Shown: positions 19,009-28,700 of the stretch, one piece after another
Position numbering within the stretch: the first letter of the stretch is position 1
Layout of the letters: the number at the start of each line of letters is the position of its first letter
Source of the DNA: Actinorhabdospora filicis
GTDB lineage: Bacteria; Actinomycetota; Actinomycetes; Mycobacteriales; Micromonosporaceae
Direction: 5' to 3'
Length of the DNA: 64,000 bases
Assembly (NCBI RefSeq): GCF_030269765.1
Contig: NZ_BSTX01000001.1
Location: forward strand, 1,185,370 to 1,249,369
The notes under the pieces: generated by a model
The model's database searches: none
The model's input: only the letters and a program-made list of their open reading frames with translations
What the model was told of the DNA's origin: nothing
Position numbers and translations under genes: made by a program

Positions 19009-19193
19009 GCGGCGCCGGCCTTCGGCCCGGACACGGCCTCGTCGAGCAGCAGCACCGGGATGCCGTCCCGCACGGCGAAGACCCGCGCGCATTCGGTGCA
19101 GGTCAGGGTCTGGGCGTCGGCGTCATAGGTGAGCGGCGCGTGGTGCTCGGCCGGGCAGGCGAGCACCTCCAGGAGAGTGGCGTCGAGTGACAC
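19005..19193 (-). CDS. Trm112-family zinc-ribbon protein
   Basis: 62 residues: LLEVLACPAEHHAPL, then TLTCTECARVFAVRDGIPVLLLDEA, the compact Trm112/YcaR fold with Cys pairs for zinc. In eukaryotes and archaea Trm112 activates methyltransferases; bacterial single-domain members are of unknown role. Start GTG 19193 is preceded by GAGGAG 7 nt upstream. It lies between manB and the SIS isomerase with a 4-bp overlap to the latter, as conserved across actinobacteria. Confidence 0.85.
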   Translation of the reverse strand: MSLDATLLEVLACPAEHHAPLTYDADAQTLTCTECARVFAVRDGIPVLLLDEAVSGPKAGAA

Positions 19194-19219
19194 AGGTGGC
19201 TCCTCGTTGTTACGTGGCT

Positions 19220-20584
19220 TCAGCCGCGGACGATGGCGAGCACCTCGTCGCGCAGCCCCTCCATGCGTTCGGGGGTGGGGGCTTCGACGTTGAGGCGCAG
19301 CAGGGGCTCGGTGTTCGAGGCGCGCAGGTTGAGCCACGCGCCGTCGGCGAAGGTGACGGTGAGCCCGTCCAGCCGGTCGAGTTCCTCCGTCGCGAAGTGC
19401 GCGGCGACCTGGTCCTGCTTGGCGGCGGCGTCGGTGACGGTGGAGTTGATCTCGCCGGAGGCGACGTAGCGCTCGTAGGCGCGGGCGAGCTCGGAGAGGG
19501 GCCGGTCGCTCTGGCCGAGGGCGGCCAGGGTGTGCATGGCCGCGAGCATGCCGGTGTCGGCGAACCAGAAGTCGCGGAAGTAGTAGTGGGCGGAGTGCTC
19601 ACCGCCGAAGATGGCGTTGGTGCGGGCCATCTCGGCCTTGATGAACGAGTGGCCGACGCGGGAGCGCACGGCGGTGCCGCCGTTCTCGGCGACGATCTCG
19701 GGGACCGCGCGCGAGGTGATCAGGTTGTAGATGATCGTGGCGCCGGGGTCGCGGGCGAGTTCGCGGGTGGCGACCAGTGCGGTGATCGCCGAGGGGGACA
19801 CGGGGTCGCCGTTCTCGTCGATGACGAAGCAGCGGTCGGCGTCGCCGTCGAAGGCCAGGCCGATGTCGGCGCCGGCTTCGACGACCTTCTTCTGGAGGTC
19901 GACGAGGTTGGCCGGTTCCAGCGGGTTGGCCTCGTGGTTGGGGAAGGTCCCGTCGAGTTCGAAGTACATGGGCACGACGGTGACGGGCAGTCCCTCGAAG
20001 ACGGTGGGGACGGTGTGGCCGCCCATGCCGTTGCCCGCGTCGACGGCGACGGTGAGGGGGCGGATGCCGCTCAGGTCGACCAAGGTGCGCAGGTGGGCGG
20101 CGTAGTCGGTGAGGAAGTCGCGTTCGGTGATGGTGCCCGGGACGTCGGCGGTGGTGGGCTCCTCCCGCTGGTCCAGGATCGCCTGGGCGCGGTCGCGCAT
20201 GGCGGCCAGGCCGGTGTCCAGGCTGATGGGGCGCGCTCCGGCCAGGCAGGTCTTGATGCCGTTGTACCGGGCCGGGTTGTGGCTGGCGGTGAACATCGCG
20301 CCGGGGATGTCGAGGATGCCCGAGACGTAGTAGAGCTCGTCGGTGGAGCACAGTCCGGCGAGGACGACGTCGAGTCCGGCGCGGGTGGCGGCTTCGGCGA
20401 AGGCGCGGGCCAGTTCGGGTCCGGTGTCGCGCATGTCGTGGGCGACGGCGATCTTCGTGGCGCCCTCGGCGCGGACGAGGTCGGCGAAGCCGGTCCCCAG
20501 GGCCGCCGCGGCCGCCGCGTCGAACTGGTCGGGGACGGTGCCCCGGATGTCGTACGCCTTGACGATGCTGGCCAGGTCCGGCAC
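19220..20584 (-). CDS. manB: Phosphomannomutase/phosphoglucomutase
   Basis: 454 residues. The phosphoserine loop is TASHNPARYNGIK (about residue 100), the Mg2+ loop DGDADRCFV (about 240) and the sugar-binding loop FGGEHSAHYYF (about 320). The C-terminal phosphate-binding domain has LRASNTEPLLRLN. It converts mannose-6-P to mannose-1-P between ManA and ManC. Initiates at GTG 20584 with GAGGAGAGG upstream. Orthologous by position to Mycobacterium Rv3257c. Confidence 0.95.
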   Translation of the reverse strand: MPDLASIVKAYDIRGTVPDQFDAAAAAALGTGFADLVRAEGATKIAVAHDMRDTGPELARAFAEAATRAGLDVVLAGLCSTDELYYVSGILDIPGAMFTASHNPARYNGIKTCLAGARPISLDTGLAAMRDRAQAILDQREEPTTADVPGTITERDFLTDYAAHLRTLVDLSGIRPLTVAVDAGNGMGGHTVPTVFEGLPVTVVPMYFELDGTFPNHEANPLEPANLVDLQKKVVEAGADIGLAFDGDADRCFVIDENGDPVSPSAITALVATRELARDPGATIIYNLITSRAVPEIVAENGGTAVRSRVGHSFIKAEMARTNAIFGGEHSAHYYFRDFWFADTGMLAAMHTLAALGQSDRPLSELARAYERYVASGEINSTVTDAAAKQDQVAAHFATEELDRLDGLTVTFADGAWLNLRASNTEPLLRLNVEAPTPERMEGLRDEVLAIVRG

Positions 20585-20623
20585 TGGCGCCCCTCTCCTC
20601 GGATGGATGACCAGTGCCTCAGA

Positions 20624-21034
20624 CTACCGGTCGTCCACGATGCGCAAATGGCCACGTCGTCCGGTGTTGGCGTCGCGCGGGGCGGGTGAGGGCGGCTGCG
20701 GTGGGGGGTCGCGGCGCGCGGGGGCGTCGGGGAAGGGCAGCTCCGGGGGCCCGTCGTCGCGGGGCCGGGCGGCCTCGCGGACGGCTTCGGCCAGCGCGAC
20801 GAGGTCGTCGGTGCTGGGTTCGGGGGCGGCGTATTCGCCCTCGTGGCGCACCAGGTCCCAGCCGCGGGGCGCGGTGAGGCGGGTGGCGTGGGTTTCGCAC
20901 AGGTCGTAGGAGTGCGGTTCATCGGAGGTGGCGAGCGGCCCGACGACCGCGGTGGAGTCGACGTAGATGTACGTCAATGTGGCGACCGCGCTGTTGCGGC
21001 AGCCGTTTCGCGAACACAGCCGATGTGACCTCAC
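20624..21034 (-). CDS. DUF3499 family zinc-binding protein
   Basis: 136 residues. The N-terminal RLCSRNGCRNSAVATLTY and DLCETHATRLTAPRGW form a treble-clef-like Cys/His site (C-x4-C ... C-x2-H). The C-terminal 60 residues are Pro-rich and disordered. This is the DUF3499 family, equal to Mycobacterium Rv3258c, always next to manB and whiB2; function unknown. Start GTG 21034 lies 7 nt after TACCGT, a leaderless signature. It is divergent from the metallopeptidase-fold gene. Confidence 0.85.
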   Translation of the reverse strand: MRSHRLCSRNGCRNSAVATLTYIYVDSTAVVGPLATSDEPHSYDLCETHATRLTAPRGWDLVRHEGEYAAPEPSTDDLVALAEAVREAARPRDDGPPELPFPDAPARRDPPPQPPSPAPRDANTGRRGHLRIVDDR

Positions 21035-21142
21035 GCGCCGAACGGTACCGCCGCGCGATGGGCGGCTGCATCCGATATCGGTCCGACACGCCGGGCGGCC
21101 GCCGTGTGCGGGCCCCGGGCCGGGCGGTTCTAGGCTTGCGGG

Positions 21143-21619
21143 ATGACCCGAGTACCCCGATCCGCCAGACGCGGCGCTCGCGACCGCCGTGGGCGCGGGC
21201 TGCGCGGGCGCCTGGTCCCGTCGTCGGTGCCGATGGCGCGGACGCGTGCGGAGACCTTCGATGACATGGTGCTGTCGGCGGTGGAGCAGCTGGAGCGGCA
21301 TCTGGCCGGGCGCGACACCGACGAGCACCGGCGCGCCGCACGGCGGCTGCGCGAGGTGGAGTTCGCCGTCGAGGACGTGCCCGGCGAGTTCAATGTGTAC
21401 GACACCGACGTGCTGGAGGACGGTCAGGTCCCGCTGGCGCGGTTGCTGCCCGCGCAGCCGGGTACGGCCGGCGCGCAGCCGCGGATCGTGCTGTACCGGC
21501 GTCCGCTGGAGTTGCGCGGGGACGGTGACGATCTGGCGGCGCTGATCAAGGACGTGGTGACCGAGCAGGTGGCGAACCTGCTGGGGCTGGATCCGGCCGA
21601 CTTCGATCCGCCCGAGTGA
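21143..21619 (+). CDS. Metallopeptidase-family (zincin-like) protein lacking HExxH
   Basis: 158 residues, with the core FDDMVLSAVEQLERHL..FAVEDVP..ARLLPAQPGTAGAQPRIVLYRRPLELR, typical of the short actinobacterial zincin-like family (Rv3259 by position). At the site where the family's active members have HExxH, this one reads VVTEQVANLLG, so both histidines are missing and protease activity is unlikely. The first about 30 residues are Arg-rich and may be mis-annotated or a basic tail. Start ATG 21143 has TAGGCT and 6 nt upstream (leaderless). Confidence 0.78.
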   Translation: MTRVPRSARRGARDRRGRGLRGRLVPSSVPMARTRAETFDDMVLSAVEQLERHLAGRDTDEHRRAARRLREVEFAVEDVPGEFNVYDTDVLEDGQVPLARLLPAQPGTAGAQPRIVLYRRPLELRGDGDDLAALIKDVVTEQVANLLGLDPADFDPPE

Positions 21620-21621
21620 CG

Positions 21622-21648
21622 GTGCGGGTGGGGCGCCCCACCCGGCAC
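21622..21648. terminator. Hairpin between convergent genes
   Basis: GGGTGGGGC followed directly by GCCCCACCC (21626-21643), a perfect 18-bp palindrome, flanked by a weaker GTGC/GGCAC pair. It separates the zincin-like gene and whiB, which converge. Confidence 0.65.
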
Positions 21649-21649
21649 G

Positions 21650-22015
21650 TCAGGCGGCCCTGGGCGACTCGATCTCGCCGTCATAGGGCTGGATCGCGAC
21701 CGGGACCGGAACGGTGATCGAGACGGGGGCCATGGCCGCCTGCGCGGCGGCGCGGGCCTCATTGGCGCGCCTTTTGAGTTTGCGCCGTTCCCGTTCCGAC
21801 ATTCCGCCCCAGATACCGAAGCGCTCGTCATGACGCATCGCGTACTCAAGGCACTCGGTGGTCACCTCGCAGCGCGAGCAGATTCGTTTGGCCTCACGTG
21901 TCGACCCCCCCTTCTCCGGGAAGAACGCCTCCGGGTCGGTCTGCGCGCACAACGCGCGCTCCTGCCACTCGGGGACGCTTCCCAGCAGGTCGGCCAGGAT
22001 GTCTTGGCCGTCCAT
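21650..22015 (-). CDS. whiB: WhiB-family iron-sulfur transcription factor
   Basis: 121 residues. Four cysteines bind a 4Fe-4S cluster: ALC, then CSRC and EC (C-x2-C-x5-C). FGIWGGMSERERR is the WhiB turn, followed by a basic DNA-binding KLKRR helix. Location next to manB, DUF3499, fbiA and fbiB identifies it as the WhiB2/WhmD-type, essential for septation and sporulation in actinomycetes. The start is ATG 22015, with GGAGG 9 nt upstream, preferred over 22060. The C-terminal 35 residues are low in charge and variable. Confidence 0.93.
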   Translation of the reverse strand: MDGQDILADLLGSVPEWQERALCAQTDPEAFFPEKGGSTREAKRICSRCEVTTECLEYAMRHDERFGIWGGMSERERRKLKRRANEARAAAQAAMAPVSITVPVPVAIQPYDGEIESPRAA

Positions 22016-22310
22016 TATGTACGCCTCCTCGCTCACCTGTCCGGTGGTAATTGGCGCCAACCCCCCGCTGTGCGGAACCGCCTGACGGACATCGGCGGTC
22101 CGTTGCGACGGGTTTCCGTCACACCCCTCTGCTGAATTACACGCGTGTCATCCAGGGCTCGTCAAGCAGAACTCTGATATAGGGCCCGTTCGGGCCAAGA
22201 CTTTCTCAGATTCCGCCCACACTGAACCACGCTGCGACGTGTTGGCACCGACCGATAACGGACAGTAGTGCACTCGCGTAGCGCGTCGCGAGGCACCCCC
22301 TCACACATGG
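22016..22310 (-). promoter_or_regulatory. whiB upstream region
   Basis: About 295 bp without a gene. It must carry the whiB promoter and a 5' leader with GGAGG before the ATG. No operator or riboswitch is recognised. Confidence 0.5.
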
Positions 22311-22313
22311 CGA

Positions 22314-22346
22314 AGCCCCGGTCACCGTCGGGTGACCGGGGCTTTT
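22314..22346. terminator. Intrinsic terminator
   Basis: A 13-bp stem (AGCCCCGGTCACC and complement), loop GTCG, then TTTT on the plus strand. It lies downstream of the YGQP-repeat gene and shields whiB. Confidence 0.85.
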
Positions 22347-22368
22347 CGCACGTGAAGGCCGCTTGGGA

Positions 22369-23379
22369 TTACTGCTGAGGCGGCTGCGGCTTGCCGATGA
22401 CCTGGGTGTGCTCGTCGTCCGGCTGACCCCACGCCGGAGGCGCGGGAGGCTGCTGGACGCCGGGCGCGGCCGGGCCGGAGGTCGGGGCCGGGACGCCCGA
22501 GATCGGCGCGGGAGGCGCCGACACCGGGGGCTGGCCGTACGGGTTCGGCTGCGGCTGGCCGATCAACTGAGTGGCCTCGTTGCCGTACTGCGGCGGTGCC
22601 TGGGGAGCCTGCTGCGGCTGGGGGGCCTGCGGAGGCTGCTGCGGGAACATCTGGGTCGCCTGCTCGTCGGCGGCCCCGTAGGGCTGCTGCGGAGGCTGCG
22701 GCGCGCCGTAGGGCTGCTGCGGCTGGCCGTAGACCGGCTGCTGCGGGGCCTGCGGGACGGCCTGGGGCTGCTGGGGTGCCTGGGGCTGGCCGTACTGCTG
22801 CGGCTGACCGTAGGGCTGCTGAGGAGCCTGCGGCTGGCCGTAAGCCTGCTGCGGCTGGCCGTAGGGCTGCTGTCCGTACGGCTGCTGGCCGTAGGGGTAG
22901 GCGGGAGCCGCCGGGGCGGCCGACGGGAAGGACGTGAAGATCTTCAGGACCACGAACAGCCCGATGCCGGTCAGGGCGAGGTACACCAGCCGGGTGAGGA
23001 CGCTCAGGATGAGCGGAACCGCCTCGCCGCCGGAGTTGTGCACCACGTCGAAGATCAGGAAGATCAGGTCGAGCAGGATGAGCAGGCCGTAGACGATCAG
23101 GGCCACCATCGAGAAGAGCTTGGCGGTGGCGTCGACCGGCTTGATGGCGGTCAGCAGGAGCACTGCCACGAGCGGTCCGGCCAGGATGATCGGGTTGTCG
23201 CCCAGCATCGTGCTCGCCGCGCCGTCCTCGAAGGTCACGGCCTGGAAGGCGTACACCAGGCCGATGATCATCAGGAGAGCGGCTGAGGCGATCAGCCCGA
23301 TGGCGACGATCGGCCGCAGTGGTTTCGCAGACACCGCCGCCGTGTCGTCATTGGCGGTATCGGTGGTCGGGGTTGTCAC
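22369..23379 (-). CDS. Four-helix membrane protein with long PYGQPQ-repeat tail
   Basis: 336 residues. Four predicted membrane helices lie within residues 22-150 (IVAIGLIASAALLMIIGLVY, LAGPLVAVLLL, VALIVYGLLILLDLIFLI, LVYLALTGIGLFVVL). Residues 155-336 are low-complexity Q/P/Y/G with many PYGQPQ units. Three acidic-TQ sites, DEQATQMF, NEATQLIG and DEHTQVIG, are embedded in the tail; TQ motifs of this type are often phosphorylated by actinobacterial Ser/Thr kinases and bound by FHA domains. Function unknown; position between whiB and fbiA suggests a cell-envelope or growth role, an inference. A terminator follows. Confidence 0.8.
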   Translation of the reverse strand: MTTPTTDTANDDTAAVSAKPLRPIVAIGLIASAALLMIIGLVYAFQAVTFEDGAASTMLGDNPIILAGPLVAVLLLTAIKPVDATAKLFSMVALIVYGLLILLDLIFLIFDVVHNSGGEAVPLILSVLTRLVYLALTGIGLFVVLKIFTSFPSAAPAAPAYPYGQQPYGQQPYGQPQQAYGQPQAPQQPYGQPQQYGQPQAPQQPQAVPQAPQQPVYGQPQQPYGAPQPPQQPYGAADEQATQMFPQQPPQAPQPQQAPQAPPQYGNEATQLIGQPQPNPYGQPPVSAPPAPISGVPAPTSGPAAPGVQQPPAPPAWGQPDDEHTQVIGKPQPPQQ

Positions 23380-23474
23380 GATTCCTCCTCGGCGAGACCT
23401 GTGGTAGCGATGAGCCTATCGGTCGAGTCCAACCCGGTAGGCGCATCGGGTCGAGAGTCGGCGAGACTGGGCCC

Positions 23475-24392
23475 ATGCATGTGGTGGTCCTGGCCGGCGG
23501 CATCGGCGGCGCGAAGTTCCTGTCCGGGGTCCGCGAGCTGGGCCACGAGGTGACCGCGGTGATCAACACCGGCGATGACGTGACCATGCACGGACTGCGC
23601 ATCACCCCCGATCTGGACAGCGTCATGTACACCCTCGGCGGCGGAGCCGACGCCGAACGCGGCTGGGGCCGCGCGGGCGAGACGTGGACGGTGAAGGAGG
23701 AACTGGCCGCCTACGGCGCCGAGCCCACCTGGTTCGGGCTGGGCGACCGGGACATCGCCACGCACCTGGTCCGCACCCGCATGCTCGCCGCCGGAAACCC
23801 GCTGTCGGCGGTCGTGGAGGCACTGTGCGACCGGTGGAAGCCGGGCGTGCGGATGCTGCCGATGACCGACGACCGCGTCGAGACCCACGTCATCACCGAG
23901 GGCACCGCCATCCACTTCCAGGAATGGTGGGTGCGGCACCGCGGCCAGGTGCCCACCGAGCGGTTCGTGTTCACCGGCGCGGCCGCCGCCAAGCCGGCGC
24001 CCGGCGTCCTGGAGGCCATCGCCGCCGCCGACGCGATCCTCATCGCGCCCAGCAACCCGGTGGTGTCGATCGCGCCGATCCTGGCCGTGCCGGGCGTCCG
24101 CGACGCCCTGGTCGCCGCGCCCGCGCCGGTCGTCGGCGTCTCCCCCATCATCGGCGGCGCGCCCGTGCGCGGCATGGCCGACATCTGCCTGGAGACCCTC
24201 GGCATCGAGGTCACCGCCTCCGGCGTGGGCGACCTCTACGGCCCCGAACTGCTCGACGGCTGGCTCGTCGACACCGCCGACGCCGGGGCGGCCGTGGAGG
24301 GCGTGACGGTGTCGGCCCGCCCGCTGTGGATGACCGACGTCGCCGAGACCGCCGCCATCGCCGCCGACGCCATCGCGCTGGGCGAGCGGTGA
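23475..24392 (+). CDS. fbiA: Phosphoenolpyruvyl/2-phospho-L-lactate transferase FbiA (CofD)
   Basis: 305 residues. It transfers the (enol)pyruvyl/lactyl-phosphate group from the guanylyl carrier to Fo, giving dehydro-F420-0 or F420-0. [19 protein letters not shown] is the N-terminal nucleotide-binding loop, [19 protein letters not shown] binds Fo, and [11 protein letters not shown] lines the site. Start ATG 23475, with GAGACT and 6 nt upstream; upstream codons in frame belong to non-coding DNA. The stop overlaps the fbiB GTG by 2 nt. Divergent from the YGQP gene. Confidence 0.95.
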   Translation: MHVVVLAGGIGGAKFLSGVRELGHEVTAVINTGDDVTMHGLRITPDLDSVMYTLGGGADAERGWGRAGETWTVKEELAAYGAEPTWFGLGDRDIATHLVRTRMLAAGNPLSAVVEALCDRWKPGVRMLPMTDDRVETHVITEGTAIHFQEWWVRHRGQVPTERFVFTGAAAAKPAPGVLEAIAAADAILIAPSNPVVSIAPILAVPGVRDALVAAPAPVVGVSPIIGGAPVRGMADICLETLGIEVTASGVGDLYGPELLDGWLVDTADAGAAVEGVTVSARPLWMTDVAETAAIAADAIALGER

Positions 24393-25693
24393 CGCGCCTG
24401 GAGATCCTCCCGGTCGAGGGCATCGGCGAGGTCGGCGAGGGCGCCGACCTCGCCGCGCTGATCTGCGCGGCGGCGCCGTGGCTGGCCGACGGGGACGTCC
24501 TGGCGGTGACCAGCAAGATCGTCAGCAAGAGCGAGGGCCGGGTGGTGACCGGCGACCGCGAGGAGGCCATCACCGCCGAATCGGCGGGCCTGGTGGCCCG
24601 GCGCGGGCCGACGCGGATCGTGCGGACCGCGCACGGGCTCGTGCTGGCCGCCGCCGGTGTCGACGCCTCCAATGTCGCACCCGGCTCGCTGGTGCTGCTG
24701 CCCCTGGACCCCGACGGGTCCGCGCGCCGGTTGCGGGCCGCGATCAAGGCCGCCGCCGGGATCACCGTGGCCGTGCTGGTCACCGACACCCTTGGGCGCG
24801 CCTGGCGGCTCGGGCAGACCGACGTGGCGATCGGCGCGGCCGGGCTGGCGCCGCTGCGTCCCTTCGCCGGGGAGAGCGACCCCTACGGCAACAAGCTCAC
24901 CGTGACCGCCCCCGCCGTCGCCGACGAGCTGGCCGGGGCCGCCGACCTGGTCAAGGGCAAGACCAGCGGCGTGCCGGTGGCCGTCGTGCGCGGCCTGGGC
25001 GAATGGGTGTCCGAAGAGGACGGCCCCGGCGCGGCCGCGCTGATCCGCCCCGCCGAGGAGGACATGTTCGCCCTCGGCGCCGACGAGGCCCGCCGCCTCG
25101 GCCACCGCGAGGCCGTCGGGCTGCGCCGCTCGGTCCGCGGGTTCACCGGCGAGCCGGTGGATCCCGCCGCGATCGGGCGCGCGGTGGCCGCCGCCCTCAC
25201 CGCGCCCGCGCCGCACCACTCCACGCCCTGGCGGTTCGTCCACGTGTCCACACCGGACACCCGGACCCGGCTGCTGACCGCGATGCGCGAGGCGTGGATC
25301 GCTGATCTGCGCGGCGACGGGCGCTCCGAGGAGGCCGTCGCCGCCCGCGTCGGGCGCGGGGACCTGCTGTGGCACGCCACCGAACTGGTGGTGCCGTGCC
25401 TGGTCGCCGAGGCCGCCCACCACTACCCCGACGCGCGGCGGAGCGGTGCCGAGCGCACCATGTTCCACGTCGCGATGGGCGCCGGGGTGCAGAACTTCCT
25501 GGTCTCACTGGCCGCCGAGGGCCTGGCGTCCTGCTGGGTCTCCTCCACGCTCTTCTGCCCGGACGTGGTGCGCGAGGCCCTCGATCTGCCCGCCGGCTGG
25601 GAGCCCATGGGCGCCGTCGCGCTGGGCCATCCGGCCGCCGCGCCCGGGCCCCGTCCACCGCGCGATCCGGGGGCCTTCATCGTCCACAGGTGA
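24389..25693 (+). CDS. fbiB: Bifunctional F420:glutamate ligase / dehydro-F420-0 reductase FbiB
   Basis: 434 residues. Residues 1-240 are the CofE ligase domain ([50 protein letters not shown]), which adds a poly-gamma-glutamate tail to F420. Residues 245-434 are an FMN nitroreductase fold ([30 protein letters not shown]) that reduces dehydro-F420-0. This two-domain fusion is standard in actinobacteria. GTG start overlaps the fbiA stop (GTGA), so both are co-translated. The accessory triplet begins just 58 bp later. Confidence 0.95.
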   Translation: MTRLEILPVEGIGEVGEGADLAALICAAAPWLADGDVLAVTSKIVSKSEGRVVTGDREEAITAESAGLVARRGPTRIVRTAHGLVLAAAGVDASNVAPGSLVLLPLDPDGSARRLRAAIKAAAGITVAVLVTDTLGRAWRLGQTDVAIGAAGLAPLRPFAGESDPYGNKLTVTAPAVADELAGAADLVKGKTSGVPVAVVRGLGEWVSEEDGPGAAALIRPAEEDMFALGADEARRLGHREAVGLRRSVRGFTGEPVDPAAIGRAVAAALTAPAPHHSTPWRFVHVSTPDTRTRLLTAMREAWIADLRGDGRSEEAVAARVGRGDLLWHATELVVPCLVAEAAHHYPDARRSGAERTMFHVAMGAGVQNFLVSLAAEGLASCWVSSTLFCPDVVREALDLPAGWEPMGAVALGHPAAAPGPRPPRDPGAFIVHR

Positions 25694-25709
25694 CGGTGGT
25701 TGATTGCGT

Positions 25710-25732
25710 TTGGTATCAATGACTCTCACCGA
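25710..25732 (+). promoter_or_regulatory. Bipartite upstream motif, copy 1
   Basis: TTGGTATCAATGA, 4 nt, CACCGA. The same arrangement occurs at 31433-31455 before the second giant gene. Distance to the start codon differs (19 vs 12 nt after CACCGA), so it is conserved as DNA or RNA, not as protein. Confidence 0.65.
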
Positions 25733-25751
25733 CAGTGGCGGGAGGGGTCGG

Positions 25752-28700
25752 ATGCGGCCACCGGAGCACGCCGTGGCGATCGTGCTGAACTCCGAGGGGC
25801 GGCAGGCGGGGCTCGCGTTCCTGATCGGCCCGCGCGAGCTGGCGACCTGCGCCCACGTGGTCGACACCGCGCTGGGCCGCAAACGCGGCACCCGGTCCAC
25901 GCCCGAGGGGCCGGTGCGGCTGCGCCTGCCGTTCGGGCCCGGGTCCGGCGAGACCACCGCCGCGGTGACCGGCTGGTTCCGGGGCGAGGACGGCGCCGAC
26001 CTGGACCTGGCGCTGCTCACCGTCCCGCCCGGCGCGGCCGACGGCATCGTCCCGCTGCCGCTGGCGCGGCAGGCCGACACCGGCATCGACGTCCAGATGT
26101 GCGGGCCCGCCGACGACGGCCGCCTCATCCACGTGCGCGGCCTGCTGGTCGGGCGCTCCGGGCAGGGCCGCCTCCAGATCGACCAGAGCCGCGGCGGCGC
26201 CTACCGGGTCGAGCCCGGCTACAGCGGCGGCCCGGTGTGGCGGCAGTCGACCGGCGAGGTCGTGGGCGTGCTGCGCGCGGTGGCCGTGGGCGCCTCGGCC
26301 GCCGAATGCCTGGACGTGGCCCTGCTGCACCGCATCCGCAGCGGACGCCATCCCGACGCCAAACCCTCCCCCGGCGCCGGGCATCCCACCGTCCTGCAAC
26401 TGGGCGGCACCCGCTTCGCCGGCGAGGACGGCCCGGAGGCCGAGACGCTGGCCGAGCAGGTCCTGGCCGACCTGGCGCGGCTGGAACACGACCACGACGC
26501 GCGCCCCAACCTGCTGGTGGTGTGCGGGAACCTGACCGCCAACGCCCGGCCCAGGGAATTCGACGTGGCCCGGCGATATCTGTCCGCGCTGGCCGAACCG
26601 CTCGGCCTGACCGGCGAGCAGATCGTGGTCGTGCCCGGCCCCAGCGACGTGAACGCGACCCTGTGCCGGGCCTACTTCGAGCAGTGCCGCGAGCTCGACG
26701 AGGAGCCCGTGGCGCCCTACTGGGAGAAGTGGCGGCCCTACTCCAACCTGCTGACCCGGGTCACCGGGCGGCCGCTGCCGCGCGCCGAACCGTGGCTGGC
26801 CCACGATCTGGGCGATCCGGCGGTCATCGTCACCGCCCTCAACTCAACCTTCGGCGTCACCCATCTGCCCGACGTCGACGAGCCGGTCTACGGCGACGCG
26901 CAGCTGCGCTGGATCACCGCCCGCGCGCAGGAGTCGGGGGCCGTCCCGCACGTCGTGGTCAGCCACCGCGCGCTGGTGCCCGCGCCCACCCGCTCGCCGG
27001 AGATCCGCCGCGCCGCCCGGCTCGTCGGGCCCGTCGCCGACCTGATCCTGGCCGGTGAGGAGGGCGTGCCCGGCCTGGACCGGCGCGGCATGCGGCCCGT
27101 GCTCACCGTCTCCTCCCGGCGGCGCTTCCACGTGGTGCGGCTGGATCCCGAGCGCACCGAGGTCTTCGCCCGCAGGCGCGACGGCGGCCGGTTCGTCGGC
27201 GACACGGGCACCGATCCCGACGGCGAGAACTGGCGCTTCGGCCTGCGCCGCCGCTCCAGCGGGCCCAAACCCGCCACCGCCGAGCCGCCACCGCCGTCGC
27301 CGTCGCGGCCGATGGAGAACCTGCGCCTGGTCGCCGAGGCCGCCGAGCTGCGCGATCCCGACGCCGTCTTCGAGATCACCGAACCGGTCGCCGGGGGCAT
27401 GGAGGAGACCGATGACGGGGACGGCGGTTTCGCCTACCTGCGCGTCATCACCCGCCACGACTTCGGCAACGGGCTGGAACCCACCGGGCAGTACCTCCTG
27501 GGCGTCCTCAATGGACCGCCGTGCCGCCACGTCCTCGACCGCTTCCACCGCGAGGTGGTGGCCCTGTTCCGCAGCCCCGGCTCGGCGCCGCTGACCCGGG
27601 TCATCTACTTCGGGAAACTGGCCACCGCCAAGGCCGTCTCGCACGGCCGCGGCCTGGGCATGCACGTGGAGAGCTTCCTGCAGTTCCAGCGCGGCTGGGA
27701 CCCGCGGCCCTTCGTGGCCTGGCAGGAGACCGACCTGGCCACCGACCCCCGCTACCCGCCGCAGCTCTACGTCCCGCAGGACTACCGGGAGCTCGGCCCG
27801 CGCGGGATGCCCGTCCCCTCCCGTGACGCCGACGCCCGCCCGACCCTGCCCGAGCGGGTCGCCGGGTGGCTGCGCGAACCCTACGGGCACCTCATCGTCG
27901 TGCTGGGCGCGGCCGGGTCCGGCAAGACCTTCTTCCTGCGCACCCTGGCCCGCGAGCTGTCCGACGTGGACTCCCCGGTCACCCCGATCTACCTGCCCGT
28001 CCGCGAACTGGGGCGGCTGCCCGAGATCAACGAGGTGGTCGCCGCCTACCTCACCCGGGCCGGGGAGGAGCGGCTGTCCACCACCCGCTTCGAGTACCTC
28101 CTGCGCGAGGGCCGCATCGCGCTGCTCCTCGACGGGCTCGACGAGCTCACCGCCCTGAGCACCTACGAGCGCGCCATCGGGCACCTGCGCGAGATCGGGT
28201 CCCGCGCCGAGCACCTGGCCAAGATCGTGGTCACCGCCCGCGACGTCGGATTCCTGTCCAACACCACCGTCCTGGACGCCCTCGGCGGCGCCTCGGCGGT
28301 CACCGAGGGCCGCCGCGCACTCCAGATCTCGGCCTTCTCCGCCGAGCAGATCGAGATGTTCCTGACCCGCCTGCTCGGCGACCGCGAGGCCGCCCGCCGC
28401 CGCGTCCGGCTCATCTCCGGGCTCGGCGAGCTCCCCGAGGTCGCCCGCAACCCCAGGATGCTCTCCTTCATCGCCGCCATCGACGAGCGCCGCCTCATCG
28501 AGGCCCAGGAGGCCGGCGAGGGCCAGCTCACCGGCGCCGACCTGTACCGCCAGGTCCTCGACCAGTGGATCACCGGCGAGATCGTCCGCCTGGCCCGGCC
28601 CGGGCAGCCGCCGCCGCTGTCCAAGGAGCAGCTCTGGCTCGCCGTCCGCGCCCTCGCCCAGCACCTGTGGCGCACCGAGCGCGAGTACATCACCATCCAG

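Noticed and set aside
25704..25751. TTG start at 25704 for NLR 1
   Set aside because: It would run through the non-coding motif shared with NLR 2. ATG 25752 has a strong ribosome site and aligns with the other N-termini.
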